Source: Paenibacillus bouchesdurhonensis (GTDB taxonomy: Bacteria; Bacillota; Bacilli; Paenibacillales; Paenibacillaceae). Taken from it: a stretch of DNA of 64,000 bases. A model generated the notes under the pieces. It ran no database searches. It had not been told where the DNA came from and saw only the letters and a program-made list of their open reading frames with translations. Where the stretch lies: assembly GCF_900155685.1 (NCBI RefSeq), contig NZ_LT732547.1, positions 703,648-767,647 of the forward strand, read 5' to 3'. Made by a program: the position numbers and the translations under genes. Every line of letters begins with the position of its first letter. Position 1 is the first letter of the stretch. Below, in pieces: positions 19,069 to 28,720 of the stretch.

Positions 19069-19259
19069 TTATTAATTTTATTAATGGATATGAAACGCAG
19101 CGGGACATTACACTCTATTATCATAATATGATACAACCCCTCCCTTAAACTTCCCAGAATTGTTGTAAATTGTAGCTTTTAGGTCTTGCTCTATGTCGCT
19201 TTAAGTAGTAGATTGGAACTGTATGTATTGTTATAAATTGGTGAATTTGGAGGTGGAAC
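19069..19259 (+). promoter_or_regulatory. Region upstream of the cas operon
   Basis: AT-rich and without an ORF. TTGCTC (19186) and TAGATT (19209) with 17-nt spacing are a weak promoter candidate. GGAGG seven nt before the cas6 ATG is a strong ribosome site. Confidence 0.35.
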
Positions 19260-19994
19260 ATGAGACTATCAGTGACTTATCAGGTAGAGCGAGTGCCTCT
19301 AGGTTATCGAATGACAGTACTATCCTTGCTAAAAGAAGCGCTGAAATTAGCTAATGAAGCATATTATAAAGAGCTTTATGAGCAACGTTCTAAAGAAATG
19401 AAACCGTTCTCTACTGCGGTATTTCTCAAGGAATTTACGTATAAAGAAGATGAAATCTTACTGAAAGAATTGTCAATTACGATCAGTTCAGCAGATATGG
19501 AATTTATGTTACACCTGTTTAATGGACTACACCAACTTAGAAGCTATAAGACTGACGGTCAGGAATGGAAGCAATTACGGATTCAAATGCTTAAAGAAGC
19601 TCAAGTTACAGGAGAGAGAGTATATTTTAAGACACTTTCTCCTATTCTGATTGAGAATAAACAGAGAAAACCGATTCATCCTGATGAGGCGGAGTATGGA
19701 GAGGAATTTTCATATTATGCAGCTCTTCGGATTCGTGAGTTAGTTGGCCGTGAACCTTATTACCCAATTAAAATAGAGCCGCTTAACATGAAGAAGACGG
19801 TTATTAAGGAAACGAACTCAGAGTTTCGCGAGCTAATAAAATCTAATCAGAAATATCTCTATTTTACAGCGTATCGTGGAACGCTTCTATTGACAGGTCA
19901 TCCTGATGATTTACAGTTCCTTTATCAATCGGGTGTCGGCCTTCGTGCATCCCAATCGTTTGGGCTATTAGAATATATCCGAGAGGAGGCTTAA
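19260..19994 (+). CDS. cas6: CRISPR endoribonuclease Cas6
   Basis: The 244-residue protein has the size of Cas6 and ends with the Gly-rich loop typical of the second ferredoxin-like domain (GVGLRASQSFGLLEYI, about 225-240). The start MRLSVTYQVER is a classical first strand. Cas6 cuts the repeat in the precursor crRNA, leaving an eight-base 5' handle, here expected to be AUAUAAAG. A candidate general-base His is not obvious; the mid-region KTLSPILIENKQRKP is the usual strand motif. First gene of the cas operon, six nt before cas8. AT-richer than the tubulin-like cluster genes. Confidence 0.92.
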   Translation: MRLSVTYQVERVPLGYRMTVLSLLKEALKLANEAYYKELYEQRSKEMKPFSTAVFLKEFTYKEDEILLKELSITISSADMEFMLHLFNGLHQLRSYKTDGQEWKQLRIQMLKEAQVTGERVYFKTLSPILIENKQRKPIHPDEAEYGEEFSYYAALRIRELVGREPYYPIKIEPLNMKKTVIKETNSEFRELIKSNQKYLYFTAYRGTLLLTGHPDDLQFLYQSGVGLRASQSFGLLEYIREEA

Positions 19995-20000
19995 GACGAT

Positions 20001-21974
20001 ATGACTGCGTCCATTGCTATTGGAGCTGAGGAGTGGATGATGACAGCTGGATTAATTGGACTAACTAGAATGTTTAGCAGTAAAGAAGAGTACCCAATAG
20101 TTCAAACTAATAAAGGTATCGAGCTGGATGAAAATCATTTAAGACTATTCCCTGAACGTTATATTCACTGGATGATTAGGGAATTTAGTATTGTTGATCG
20201 GGATCTTAAACGTATGGGATGGCCAACTCAACAAGCAGTTCGTGCTGCGGATCGAGCCTTAGAGAATCCTTCTTTAATTAATGAAGTGAATACTAAGATC
20301 AAAGAGTCAGTTAAAGACATTCGCAAAATTATGAATGAACAGATTAGCAAGGTAAAAAAGTATTTTCCCGATTCTAAAGAATGCCAGCAACTATTAAAAT
20401 TGCTAGATTCTCTTAAATTAATCAGTAATTATAATGAGATCAATACTATTCATGATCTAATAGAAGAATATAAAATATTGATGTCAGAACCTTTTATTAA
20501 TGAAAAGCTGACATTAAATTATGTTAAGGCTGTTATAATGGGTCCCTTTTTTGGTCAGACGTCAATTTTACAGCCTGTTTTTAATTCTAGAACAACAGAG
20601 CAGCATATCGAACAATTGAACAAAGATTTCGCTCTTCCAGCAATTATGGAACTTCAATTACATAAAGAACTAAATCGTCCTCACATGGAATTATCAACAA
20701 TCATAGATCTTCTGCAAGAGCATGCAGACGAATATAAACCATTCAAAGACTGGCTTAGATCAGTTAAGAAGGTTAAGCGTGTTGAGGAAATTCAAGATTA
20801 TTTCCAGTCACAGATATTGCCTTGTTCTTTAGTAGAAGGGCTTTATGCTACGCAATCGTATGAAGAAATGACATTCTCTCCGCTAGCTTTATCGAAAAAG
20901 AATGCTGTGAATTTTAACTGGAATTTCAATAAAGGAACTCCTGTACCTATCAGTGCAGTTGCGCGTCTTATTTTATTTGCTGTACCTCTTGGATTAGCGG
21001 CATATAACCGCCGGTTAGGGACAGAGGAGTTTAATGAGAATAAGCGTTTTTTCGGCATGATATTATCCCAGAAATCATTCGTTGACATCGTAAAGGATAA
21101 TAATCACTATCGAACTATGCGAAGTGGCGGCACTACATTAGGTGAAGCTATTGTAGGCGTTTTGGATGAAGCCAGAAGTAAGGCGGGAAGAAAGCAGCCA
21201 TCATATCTGTTTATTGAACTGCACTCAGAGTATCAAATGAAGAAGACGTTATTAGATTACTATCATATGCCAGGTTATCTTGCGACTTACTTAGATGATT
21301 ATGGTAATGGATTAAAGCTAATCCACCATAGTTACCAGAGAGAAGCCTTTATAAGGGCCATTTTAAGAGGGCTTGATCCTAAGGCGACGATTTATGAATT
21401 ACTTAGACTAGCTGTTAAACCTAGTAATACGAATGAACAGGCTCGATTAATGGAGAGTATTCGGTTTGCTAATAGTGCTTATTATGCTGTACAGGCAAGA
21501 TTCAGAGTCTTACAAGCTAAGAAGGGAGAGGAGAAAGTGTCCAAATTTGATTGGAAAATTCATCAGGTCTATGAACAAGGAGTTTACTTGCGAAATCGGC
21601 TGATCACTAGTCGTCCTGGAGAAGAGGCCGAGGGAAAGGTATATCAAGCAAGCGGACGTAAGAAATTAGATGGAATCATTTATCGTTTGCTCAACTCTGC
21701 CAAAACAGGTAATAAATCAGAATTTATGGATACGCTCTTTCGAATTTATTTATCAGCCAACACTTCCAGTGCTCGCCAAGGCACAGCAAAAAATTATATA
21801 GGTGTTCCGCAGTTTTTTGTGGACAGCTTTAAAGAAGAAGGCCTTGATTTTGACACGATTGCCGGTGCATTTATTGCAGGACTATTAGGACAACAAAATG
21901 CCAATGCTCAAAAAGCTGAAAGTGGAGAAGCCGATCTGTCTGAATCCATGGAGGAGGTAGCTATAAATGAGTAA
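20001..21974 (+). CDS. cas8b: Type I-B Cas8-like large Cascade subunit
   Basis: A 657-residue protein placed between cas6 and cas7, the standard site of the large subunit of type I-B. Opening MTASIAIGAEEWMMTAGLIGLTRM matches the usual N-terminus of the Cst1/Cas8a1-Cas8b group, but I see no CxxC pairs, so the zinc-ribbon version is not present. It recognises the PAM and opens target DNA within Cascade. The last eight bases overlap cas7, implying coupling. The identification leans on position and size more than on motifs; the exact Cas8 subfamily should be taken as tentative. Confidence 0.8.
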   Translation: MTASIAIGAEEWMMTAGLIGLTRMFSSKEEYPIVQTNKGIELDENHLRLFPERYIHWMIREFSIVDRDLKRMGWPTQQAVRAADRALENPSLINEVNTKIKESVKDIRKIMNEQISKVKKYFPDSKECQQLLKLLDSLKLISNYNEINTIHDLIEEYKILMSEPFINEKLTLNYVKAVIMGPFFGQTSILQPVFNSRTTEQHIEQLNKDFALPAIMELQLHKELNRPHMELSTIIDLLQEHADEYKPFKDWLRSVKKVKRVEEIQDYFQSQILPCSLVEGLYATQSYEEMTFSPLALSKKNAVNFNWNFNKGTPVPISAVARLILFAVPLGLAAYNRRLGTEEFNENKRFFGMILSQKSFVDIVKDNNHYRTMRSGGTTLGEAIVGVLDEARSKAGRKQPSYLFIELHSEYQMKKTLLDYYHMPGYLATYLDDYGNGLKLIHHSYQREAFIRAILRGLDPKATIYELLRLAVKPSNTNEQARLMESIRFANSAYYAVQARFRVLQAKKGEEKVSKFDWKIHQVYEQGVYLRNRLITSRPGEEAEGKVYQASGRKKLDGIIYRLLNSAKTGNKSEFMDTLFRIYLSANTSSARQGTAKNYIGVPQFFVDSFKEEGLDFDTIAGAFIAGLLGQQNANAQKAESGEADLSESMEEVAINE

Positions 21975-22878
21975 AGCTTTGACCTTGACTGTTGTTTTTC
22001 GTGCGAATTCTCTAAATTATGGTGAGGGGATTGCGAATATATCTGAATTAAAAAAGATACACCGTGGTAATGGAGATGTCCTAACTTTTGCTTCGCGTCA
22101 AAGCCTCCGCTACGATATTGTCCGATTAGGGAATGAGTGGTTTGGGTGGAATTTGCAGACGGTGGACAAAACCAAGGGAACTCTACAATTTCGAGAGGAT
22201 ATAAGCATTGCTGAATCCGTAGAGATGGATCTGTTTGGTTATCTAAAAACAGGCCAAAAATCACAAAAGCGCGCAGCGGTAGCTCGTTTATCGCATGCTG
22301 TATCATTAGAGCCATATCGCAATGATATGGAATTCTTGAATAATATGGGACTTGCAGAACGAATCGATGAAACTCCTAACCTCGCAAATATTGAGCAACA
22401 TGAGAGTTTCTATTCATATACAGTAACAATTGATCTGGATAAAGTAGGTGTAGATCAGGGCAACAAAGGAAAAGTGGTCGAATTATCTGAAGGTGAAAAA
22501 GTTACTAGAGTGACTCAACTGCTAGATATTCTTAAACTGCTAAATCGAAATATTCGTGGTCGTCAGGAGTCTTTAGCTCCATTGTTCGTTGTTGGAGGAG
22601 TGTATCCTGTAGCTAATCCGTTTTTTCTTGGGCGTGTTATGTTAGAGCCAAAATCAAAATCATGGAATATCAATACAAAAGCTTTAAAAGAGGCAGGACA
22701 GACAACATTTGGTGGTCAGTCTATCGGAGATTATACACGTGTCGGTTATGTATCAGGTGTATTCGGTAATGAAGCTCAATTTGAACAAGTAGCGACTGGT
22801 AGAGTTGGGACGGTGGAAAATTTTTTTGCTGCATTAAAGGAAGAAGTAGAGTCGTATTACGGGGTATCCGTACAATGA
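21967..22878 (+). CDS. cas7: Cas7 (Cst2/DevR family) Cascade backbone
   Basis: 303 residues. The N-terminus ALTLTVVFRANSLNYGEG, the following SRQSLRYDIVR and the C-terminal half with VVGGVYPVANPFFLGRV are characteristic of the DevR/Cst2 type of Cas7 in type I-B systems. Multiple copies coat the crRNA spacer along the complex. It overlaps cas8 by eight nt and cas5 by four, so the effector subunits are translated as a block. Confidence 0.92.
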   Translation: MSKALTLTVVFRANSLNYGEGIANISELKKIHRGNGDVLTFASRQSLRYDIVRLGNEWFGWNLQTVDKTKGTLQFREDISIAESVEMDLFGYLKTGQKSQKRAAVARLSHAVSLEPYRNDMEFLNNMGLAERIDETPNLANIEQHESFYSYTVTIDLDKVGVDQGNKGKVVELSEGEKVTRVTQLLDILKLLNRNIRGRQESLAPLFVVGGVYPVANPFFLGRVMLEPKSKSWNINTKALKEAGQTTFGGQSIGDYTRVGYVSGVFGNEAQFEQVATGRVGTVENFFAALKEEVESYYGVSVQ

Positions 22879-23576
22879 AAGCTCTGAGACTTAAACTATA
22901 TCAGCAGACGGCTTGTTACAAGAAGCCCTTTGCTTTTAAAGTGTCAGAGACTTATCCATTACCGCCGCATTCCACAGTCAAAGGTATGCTTCACGCAATA
23001 CTGAACGCCAAAGAGCTTATTCCAATGCAAATTAGCATTCAGGGAAGCTACGATACCCTAATTACGGATTATCAAACGCATTACTTCTTTAAGACAGAGA
23101 AGACGGAAGAATTCGCTCTTACGATTGATGGACTTGGAATTGATCGTGAATTTGGGAATATTACAACGATGCCGATATACACACATATGCTCTATGATGT
23201 AAGCTTGTTAATTCATGTTTGTGCATCTGAGGAAGTTCTGAACGAACTAGAAGAACGCATAAGCGAAGGGAATATTCATCATAGTCTAGGGCGTTGGGAA
23301 GATCTGGTGCGCATAGATGCCTGTGAAATAGTTGAGGTTAGCGTAGAGGATGAAGAGATCTTTCTGAAGCAGAGTGCCTACATCCCAAATGAAATGCTCG
23401 GAGATACGGAGCATTTTCCATACAGTCTAAATTGGACTTATCGCATTATAGATGGAGTAAGAGTATGGGATAAGTTAAAAGTGGGTTACGTTCAACCAGG
23501 AAGTGTAATCTATAGTGATGAGGGGTTATTGTTAGACCCCGATGGGAACGGTGTATTCTTCCCAAATCCGACATAG
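22875..23576 (+). CDS. cas5: Cas5 (type I-B) crRNA 5'-handle binder
   Basis: 233 residues with the Cas5 N-terminal motif: a ferredoxin-like strand (LRLKLYQQTACYKKPFAFK) followed by TYPLPPHSTVKGMLHAIL, in which the PP-STVKG/L turn is family-typical. It caps the 5' handle of the crRNA in Cascade. The ATG overlaps the cas7 stop (ATGA). A GC-poor 103-nt gap with a hairpin separates it from cas3. Confidence 0.92.
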   Translation: MKALRLKLYQQTACYKKPFAFKVSETYPLPPHSTVKGMLHAILNAKELIPMQISIQGSYDTLITDYQTHYFFKTEKTEEFALTIDGLGIDREFGNITTMPIYTHMLYDVSLLIHVCASEEVLNELEERISEGNIHHSLGRWEDLVRIDACEIVEVSVEDEEIFLKQSAYIPNEMLGDTEHFPYSLNWTYRIIDGVRVWDKLKVGYVQPGSVIYSDEGLLLDPDGNGVFFPNPT

Positions 23577-23592
23577 AACATAAATGCTTTGT

Positions 23593-23621
23593 AGAGAGAG
23601 CCGGGCAAGAGGGTTCTCTCT
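23593..23621 (+). terminator. Hairpin between cas5 and cas3, possible attenuator
   Basis: AGAGAGAGCC pairs with GGTTCTCTCT (10 bp including one G-U) around a 9-nt loop; the following U tract is short. It may lower cas3 output relative to Cascade. Confidence 0.45.
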
Positions 23622-23679
23622 CTTTGTAACTGAATGGAATATGTAGCGATATTGCTGTTGAAGGGATAGGTGATCATTC

Positions 23680-25926
23680 TTGATTTTTTATGCCAAATCA
23701 TATCCGCCTTTACCGCATACGGAGACTGTGCAGCAGCACACGAATGCTTTGTTGAAATGTTATGAAACGTTGAAGAATGGCTATGCTTCTGCTTTACCGT
23801 TAATGACCGAACGTGAATGGCAAATGCTCCGTTGGGCGGTGCAGTATCATGATGTTGGGAAATATGATGCTGTATTTCAAAACAAGATATTAAAGGCTTT
23901 GCGTCAGGAGCAGCGCATGAGAACGAGGTGCAGCTTTGATGTCAGGCATAACTATGTATCGGTACTTGCTATTCCATTCAAGAAATTAGGACTCAATGAC
24001 GAAGAGAAACGTATTCTTGCACAAGCCGTCGCTTATCACCATGAGCGAGAAGATAAACCAGATAAGAAGCAAGTTAAGCAAATTTATACGGAACATATTC
24101 TGCCGCATCGCGAACAAATTGAACATGAACTAGAAATAGAACTTGATGAGAAGGCAATTGCATACAAGCTGGAGTTAATTTCAAATCGCATCCAAGAGAG
24201 TGATGGGGAAGTCTTTCACAGGTATGTACTGATTAAAGGCCTATTACATCGCTTGGATCATGCTGCTTCTGCTCATGTATCAGTAGAACTGGCGCCGGAT
24301 ATGAACATAGGTGAGTATGTAGAAGAGTTTGTAAGCCGGGAATTCAGTGGTCGGAAAAATGAACTACAGCAGTTTACACAGCAAAATCAGGATAAACATG
24401 TTGTCGTTGTTGCTCAGACCGGAATGGGTAAGACAGAAGCGGGCTTATTGTGGTTGGGGAAAGATAAAGGGTTCTTTACACTGCCCCTGCGAGTTAGCAT
24501 TAATGCAATGTATCAGCGAATAACGGACAAATCTAATATTGGCTTTACTCGCTCATCAATAGATGGAACGGGAGAAGAAGCTACAGGATTATTGCATTCA
24601 ACAAGTCTAGATTATTTACACGACGAACTTGAAGCTGATGACGAAGCTCTTGAGAAAATACATTCACAATCGAGAGAATATGCGAATAAGTTAATCATTT
24701 CTACTATTGACCAAATATTGAAATTTCCATTCTTTTATCTTGGTTTTGAAAAAGAATATGCTGCTGTAGCTTCTTCTAAAATAATTATTGATGAGCTACA
24801 AGCCTACGATCCGAAAATCGCGGCGTTAATTATTAGAGCTCTAATACTTATTGATGAGATAGGCGGCTCTTTCATGATAATGACAGCTACACTGCCGAAT
24901 TTCTATTACAAAGCATTGTTGAAAGAGAAGAAGTCTCCTCGTCTTCCCATTGCCTGTGGGGAATTCATTAATGATCAAATTGTTCGGCACCATGTTGAAG
25001 TTAGGGAAGAGTCTATCCTTGAGGAAGATGTAATAGATCGAATCGTTGCTGAAGGAGGAAGTTATAAAGTTCTGGTTATTTGTAATACCGTGAAACGAGC
25101 TCGTGAGGTATATCTTCAAATCAAGTCAAGATATAAGAATACGTGGTTACTTCATTCACGATTCGTTAAAAAGGATCGTGTCAAGCGGGAGAAAGACATC
25201 ATTCAATTTGCGTCGGGAACGGAAAATGGTATTTGGATAACAACTCAATTAGTTGAGGCGAGCCTAGATATCGACTTTGATCGGTTGTATACCGAAATGT
25301 CTTCCCTGGATAGTCAATTTCAACGTTACGGAAGATGTAACCGTAAGGGACTTAAGGCTGTTGATGATGTCAATATACGAGTATATATAAGGGATGTATC
25401 GGGAGTTAATTTAGGTGGAAATTCAGTGTATCACAAGGATATTTATTCACGCAGTTTACAGCTTTTCGAACAACATAAAACCGGTGTACTTCTTGAGTCA
25501 GTGAAACAAACGATGATTGCAGCTCTTTATGATGAGTCTGCGTTAGAAAACTCTGATTTTAAAAAGTTATTTGATAGTACCTTAGAGGAATTAAAGAATC
25601 GTCCTATGTACGATATGCCAAAGCTTGAGGCACAGCAATTACTTAGAGATATCCAAGAAGTACAGGCTATCCCTGGATGTTTTCGCGGAGAGAAGGCTAT
25701 TGAGGATGCTCTGGAAGTTTGGAAGACAACGAAAGATAAAAGAATAAAGCGGGAGCAACGAAGAATCATTGAAAACTACACAGTTGGTGTAAACCGACAC
25801 CTGGCTAAAAACCAGAAAATACTTTCACAATTCCCTCTGATTCACGGTCTTTATTTTATTGACGCAGACTACAGTCAGGAGACAGGACTTCTCACACAAT
25901 CCGTTATAGCCCCAATGTTTTTATAA
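23680..25926 (+). CDS. cas3: Cas3 nuclease-helicase
   Basis: 748 residues from a TTG start (AGGTGA upstream). An N-terminal HD nuclease domain shows H20, H57-D58 with K61 (YHDVGKYD) and a later YHHE near residue 127. The superfamily-2 helicase follows: Walker A AQTGMGKTE near 245, DELQ box near 371 (a DEAH variant), TATLP motif III near 408, and VEASLDIDFD...QRYGRCNRKG motifs V-VI near 530-560. All elements are intact, so target degradation should be functional. Cas3 is recruited to Cascade R-loops. HD and helicase are fused in one chain, as usual for type I-B. Followed by cas4 after 19 nt. Confidence 0.95.
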   Translation: MIFYAKSYPPLPHTETVQQHTNALLKCYETLKNGYASALPLMTEREWQMLRWAVQYHDVGKYDAVFQNKILKALRQEQRMRTRCSFDVRHNYVSVLAIPFKKLGLNDEEKRILAQAVAYHHEREDKPDKKQVKQIYTEHILPHREQIEHELEIELDEKAIAYKLELISNRIQESDGEVFHRYVLIKGLLHRLDHAASAHVSVELAPDMNIGEYVEEFVSREFSGRKNELQQFTQQNQDKHVVVVAQTGMGKTEAGLLWLGKDKGFFTLPLRVSINAMYQRITDKSNIGFTRSSIDGTGEEATGLLHSTSLDYLHDELEADDEALEKIHSQSREYANKLIISTIDQILKFPFFYLGFEKEYAAVASSKIIIDELQAYDPKIAALIIRALILIDEIGGSFMIMTATLPNFYYKALLKEKKSPRLPIACGEFINDQIVRHHVEVREESILEEDVIDRIVAEGGSYKVLVICNTVKRAREVYLQIKSRYKNTWLLHSRFVKKDRVKREKDIIQFASGTENGIWITTQLVEASLDIDFDRLYTEMSSLDSQFQRYGRCNRKGLKAVDDVNIRVYIRDVSGVNLGGNSVYHKDIYSRSLQLFEQHKTGVLLESVKQTMIAALYDESALENSDFKKLFDSTLEELKNRPMYDMPKLEAQQLLRDIQEVQAIPGCFRGEKAIEDALEVWKTTKDKRIKREQRRIIENYTVGVNRHLAKNQKILSQFPLIHGLYFIDADYSQETGLLTQSVIAPMFL

Positions 25927-25945
25927 AGGAGGTTAGGTTCATTCT

Positions 25946-26446
25946 ATGTCTATACGAGGGATAGAAATGCACTACTACGCAGTCTGTAAACGTAAATTAT
26001 GGTTGTTTAATAGAGGCATTGGTTTTGAGCAGCAAAATGATCGAGTTGCGGAAGGAAAAGTACTGCATGAATATGCCTATGGGAAATTGGATAAGGAATT
26101 AAACATAGATGATATGGCAGTGGTAGATGCCATAGATGGAGATTGGGTTAGGGAGGTAAAGATAAGTAGTAAGATGGAACATGCTGATCGGCTGCAAATG
26201 TTGTACTATCTTTACTTGCTGAGAGATCGTGGAGTAGAGAAAAAAGGATTGCTTAGTTATCCTAAGGAAAAAAAGACGACAGAAATATGTTTAGGTTTCG
26301 AGGAGACACTCGAAGTTCGGGCTGCTTTGGAAGGGGCTCAGAAAGTGTTGAATGGGGAGCTACCTGCTTATGGTAAATTGAGATACTGTTCCAAATGTGC
26401 CTATCAAGATTTTTGTGAAGCAGGAGAGGTAGGGGATGAAGAATGA
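25946..26446 (+). CDS. cas4: Cas4 PD-(D/E)XK exonuclease
   Basis: 166 residues: a Cys at 15 (YYAVCKRKLWLF) and the C-terminal CSKCAYQDFC supply four iron-sulfur ligands. The RecB-like nuclease core is complete, with VDAIDGDW (Asp), VREVKISS (E-x-K) and the QMLYYLYLL helix with its conserved Gln. Cas4 trims prespacers and helps choose those with a correct PAM. AAAGGAGGT precedes the start, and the stop overlaps cas1 by four nt. Confidence 0.95.
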   Translation: MSIRGIEMHYYAVCKRKLWLFNRGIGFEQQNDRVAEGKVLHEYAYGKLDKELNIDDMAVVDAIDGDWVREVKISSKMEHADRLQMLYYLYLLRDRGVEKKGLLSYPKEKKTTEICLGFEETLEVRAALEGAQKVLNGELPAYGKLRYCSKCAYQDFCEAGEVGDEE

Positions 26447-27426
26447 GTCGAGATGTATTTATATTTTCTACAGGAAAACTACATCGAAAGCATAATACGT
26501 TGTATTTCACAGATGAGGAAGGAAAGTCAAGTCCTCTACCAGTTGAGCAAACTGAGAATTTGCACTTATTCGGTAATGTAGATTTCAATACGTCACTGCT
26601 GCATATTTTGACACAACATGATGTGCGACTACATGTCTATAATTATTATGGGTATTATGATGGAACGTATTATCCTCGGAATTCAAGAATATCGGGATAT
26701 ACGACCGTTCGCCAGAGTGAGCATTACTTAGATATTAATAAGAGATTATATTTAGCAAAAGCATTTGTTCAGGGCGGAATACATCATATGATCAGAAATC
26801 TTAGAAAGGCTGGCGAAGAGAGTAAATCACATATAGATACAATAAATGCAACCTCTTCTCTACTAGATCATGCGTCTAGCATTCCGGCTGTGATGGGTCT
26901 TGAAGGACAATGCCGACAAGTGTATTATGAAGCATTTCCGTTATTAGTCAAAAGAAGCTTTACATGGGTGAGTCGAACAAAGCGTCCGCCCCAAGATCCG
27001 CTTAATTCGTTAATTTCTTTTGGTAATGGTTTGATGTACACATCGGTTGTGTCTGAAATATATAAAACGATGCTCGATCCATCTGTAAGCTACCTCCATG
27101 AGCCGTCGAGTAAACGTTTCTCCCTTAGTCTTGATGTAGCAGAAATATTTAAACCTTTTCTGATTGACCCTTTAATATTTAATTTAGTTAATAATCGACG
27201 CATTCAAGAGAAACATTTTGAAAATACTGAGGGCATAGTTTATTTAAATGAAGAAGGACGAAAGATCTTCTTGGCGGCATTTGATGAGAAGATGAAAAGT
27301 ACATTCAAGCATCGTAAATTAAAGAGAAATGTCTCCTATCGATATTTAATTCGACTTGAAGCTTACAAAATTATTAAGCATGTCATTGGCGATGAAAAAT
27401 ATAAGCCTTTTAAGGCATGGTGGTAG
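26443..27426 (+). CDS. cas1: Cas1 integrase
   Basis: 327 residues with the N-terminal beta domain (FIFSTGKLHRKHNTLYF) and helical catalytic domain. Metal ligands expected in the family are visible: Glu in MGLEGQCRQVYYEAF, His in VSYLHEPSSKRFSL and the acidic residue in LSLDVAEIFKP. With Cas2 it inserts new spacers at the leader end of both flanking arrays. Start overlaps cas4 (ATGA) with GGAGAGGTAGGGG upstream. Followed by cas2 after six nt. Confidence 0.97.
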   Translation: MSRDVFIFSTGKLHRKHNTLYFTDEEGKSSPLPVEQTENLHLFGNVDFNTSLLHILTQHDVRLHVYNYYGYYDGTYYPRNSRISGYTTVRQSEHYLDINKRLYLAKAFVQGGIHHMIRNLRKAGEESKSHIDTINATSSLLDHASSIPAVMGLEGQCRQVYYEAFPLLVKRSFTWVSRTKRPPQDPLNSLISFGNGLMYTSVVSEIYKTMLDPSVSYLHEPSSKRFSLSLDVAEIFKPFLIDPLIFNLVNNRRIQEKHFENTEGIVYLNEEGRKIFLAAFDEKMKSTFKHRKLKRNVSYRYLIRLEAYKIIKHVIGDEKYKPFKAWW

Positions 27427-27432
27427 ATAGAC

Positions 27433-27693
27433 ATGTTTGTAATTATCACATACGATATAGGAGAAAAAAGAGTAGGTAAAGTCTGTAAGAAGCTTCGAGA
27501 ATATTTGGATTGGACGCAGAACTCTGTGTTTGAAGGCGAAATCACCAAAGGGAAATTAACAAAATGTTTAGCTGAATTACGAGATATCATGGATGATGAG
27601 GATTCAATATATTTGTATAAAGTTGAGAATCCGAAAGCGATTGTGAAAGAGGTCATTGGAGAAGATCGTTCCTTCGATCGATTGTTTTTCTAG
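27433..27693 (+). CDS. cas2: Cas2
   Basis: 86 residues, the normal Cas2 size, with the ferredoxin-like first strand FVIITYDIGEKRVGKVCKKLREYL carrying the conserved Asp, and the WTQNSVFEGEIT segment typical of the family. It bridges Cas1 dimers during spacer integration. Last gene of the cas operon; the second leader begins directly after it. Confidence 0.96.
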   Translation: MFVIITYDIGEKRVGKVCKKLREYLDWTQNSVFEGEITKGKLTKCLAELRDIMDDEDSIYLYKVENPKAIVKEVIGEDRSFDRLFF

Positions 27694-27877
27694 AGCAATG
27701 AGAAAAGTGCAGCGATCGATTGTTTTGTCGAAATGCCTGTAAGCCTTGCCAGATAAGGGTTAAGAGCGGTTTTCACATGAAATGAGAAATTCCCATTGAG
27801 GGTTCAATGCAAAATTGAAAAATGATGAAGTTGAAAAACCTTGTTATCACAAGGCTTTTACCATCTCGAAAGACGGG
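27694..27877 (+). promoter_or_regulatory. CRISPR leader of array 2
   Basis: Between the cas2 stop and the first repeat. It repeats the TGCAGCGATCGA, TTTTGTCGAA and GGTTCAATGCAAAAT blocks of leader 1, while the remainder has diverged. Both leaders end in a G run directly before the first repeat. Confidence 0.8.
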
Positions 27878-28696
27878 GTTTTATCTGAACGTAGTGGGAT
27901 ATAAAGAACTAAAAAGGAGCCCTGGAGATAATCCCCAAGACTCCGTTTTATCTGAACGTAGTGGGATATAAAGATACCAATCCGTATAGTGATCAAAGAG
28001 ATACGCTCCGTTTTATCTGAACGTAGTGGGATATAAAGACAAGATCGTCACATATGACGAACGCATCAAGGCAGCGTTTTATCTGAACGTAGTGGGATAT
28101 AAAGTGTCTCAGCGTCTACCATGCTCCTAATCTCTTCCCGGGTTTTATCTGAACGTAGTGGGATATAAAGGATTAAAATCCCCGCTAGATACGTAGTAAA
28201 AATCCCGAGTTTTATCTGAACGTAGTGGGATATAAAGGCGCTTGTGCTGCTAAAACCTCTCTTTTCAAATCCGTTTTATCTGAACGTAGTGGGATATAAA
28301 GATGCTTCAATCATCCTTCCCAAATCCCAAGGCAAAGTTTTATCTGAACGTAGTGGGATATAAAGGTGCTCAGCTTATCAGGGTGCTTGAAAGTGTCAAG
28401 GATGTTTTATCTGAACGTAGTGGGATATAAAGATCAAAGAAGAAGATGCATCAAAAAATCTGTTGAGCTGTTTTATCTGAACGTAGTGGGATATAAAGAC
28501 TATATACCGCTGATAGTTAACAGGTCAGCTGTCAAGTTTTATCTGAACGTAGTGGGATATAAAGATTAGAGAGGAATGATTATGTGAATCAATTAGTTCA
28601 AGTTTTATCTGAACGTAGTGGGATATAAAGACCATAAAGCCGGGAGATAAGGTGAAACATAAAGAATGTTTTATCTGAACGCAGCGGGAAATAACT
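27878..28696 (+). CRISPR. CRISPR array 2: 13 repeats, 12 spacers
   Basis: It uses the same 29-nt repeat as array 1, with starts from 27878 to 28668 and spacers of about 35-38 nt. The final copy (28668-28696) is clearly degenerate (GCAGCGGGAAATAACT end), marking the leader-distal end, so transcription is plus. The shared repeat means one Cas6 and Cascade serve both arrays. Confidence 0.97.
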
Positions 28697-28720
28697 CCAA
28701 GTGAACAACCCTCCCCAAAC

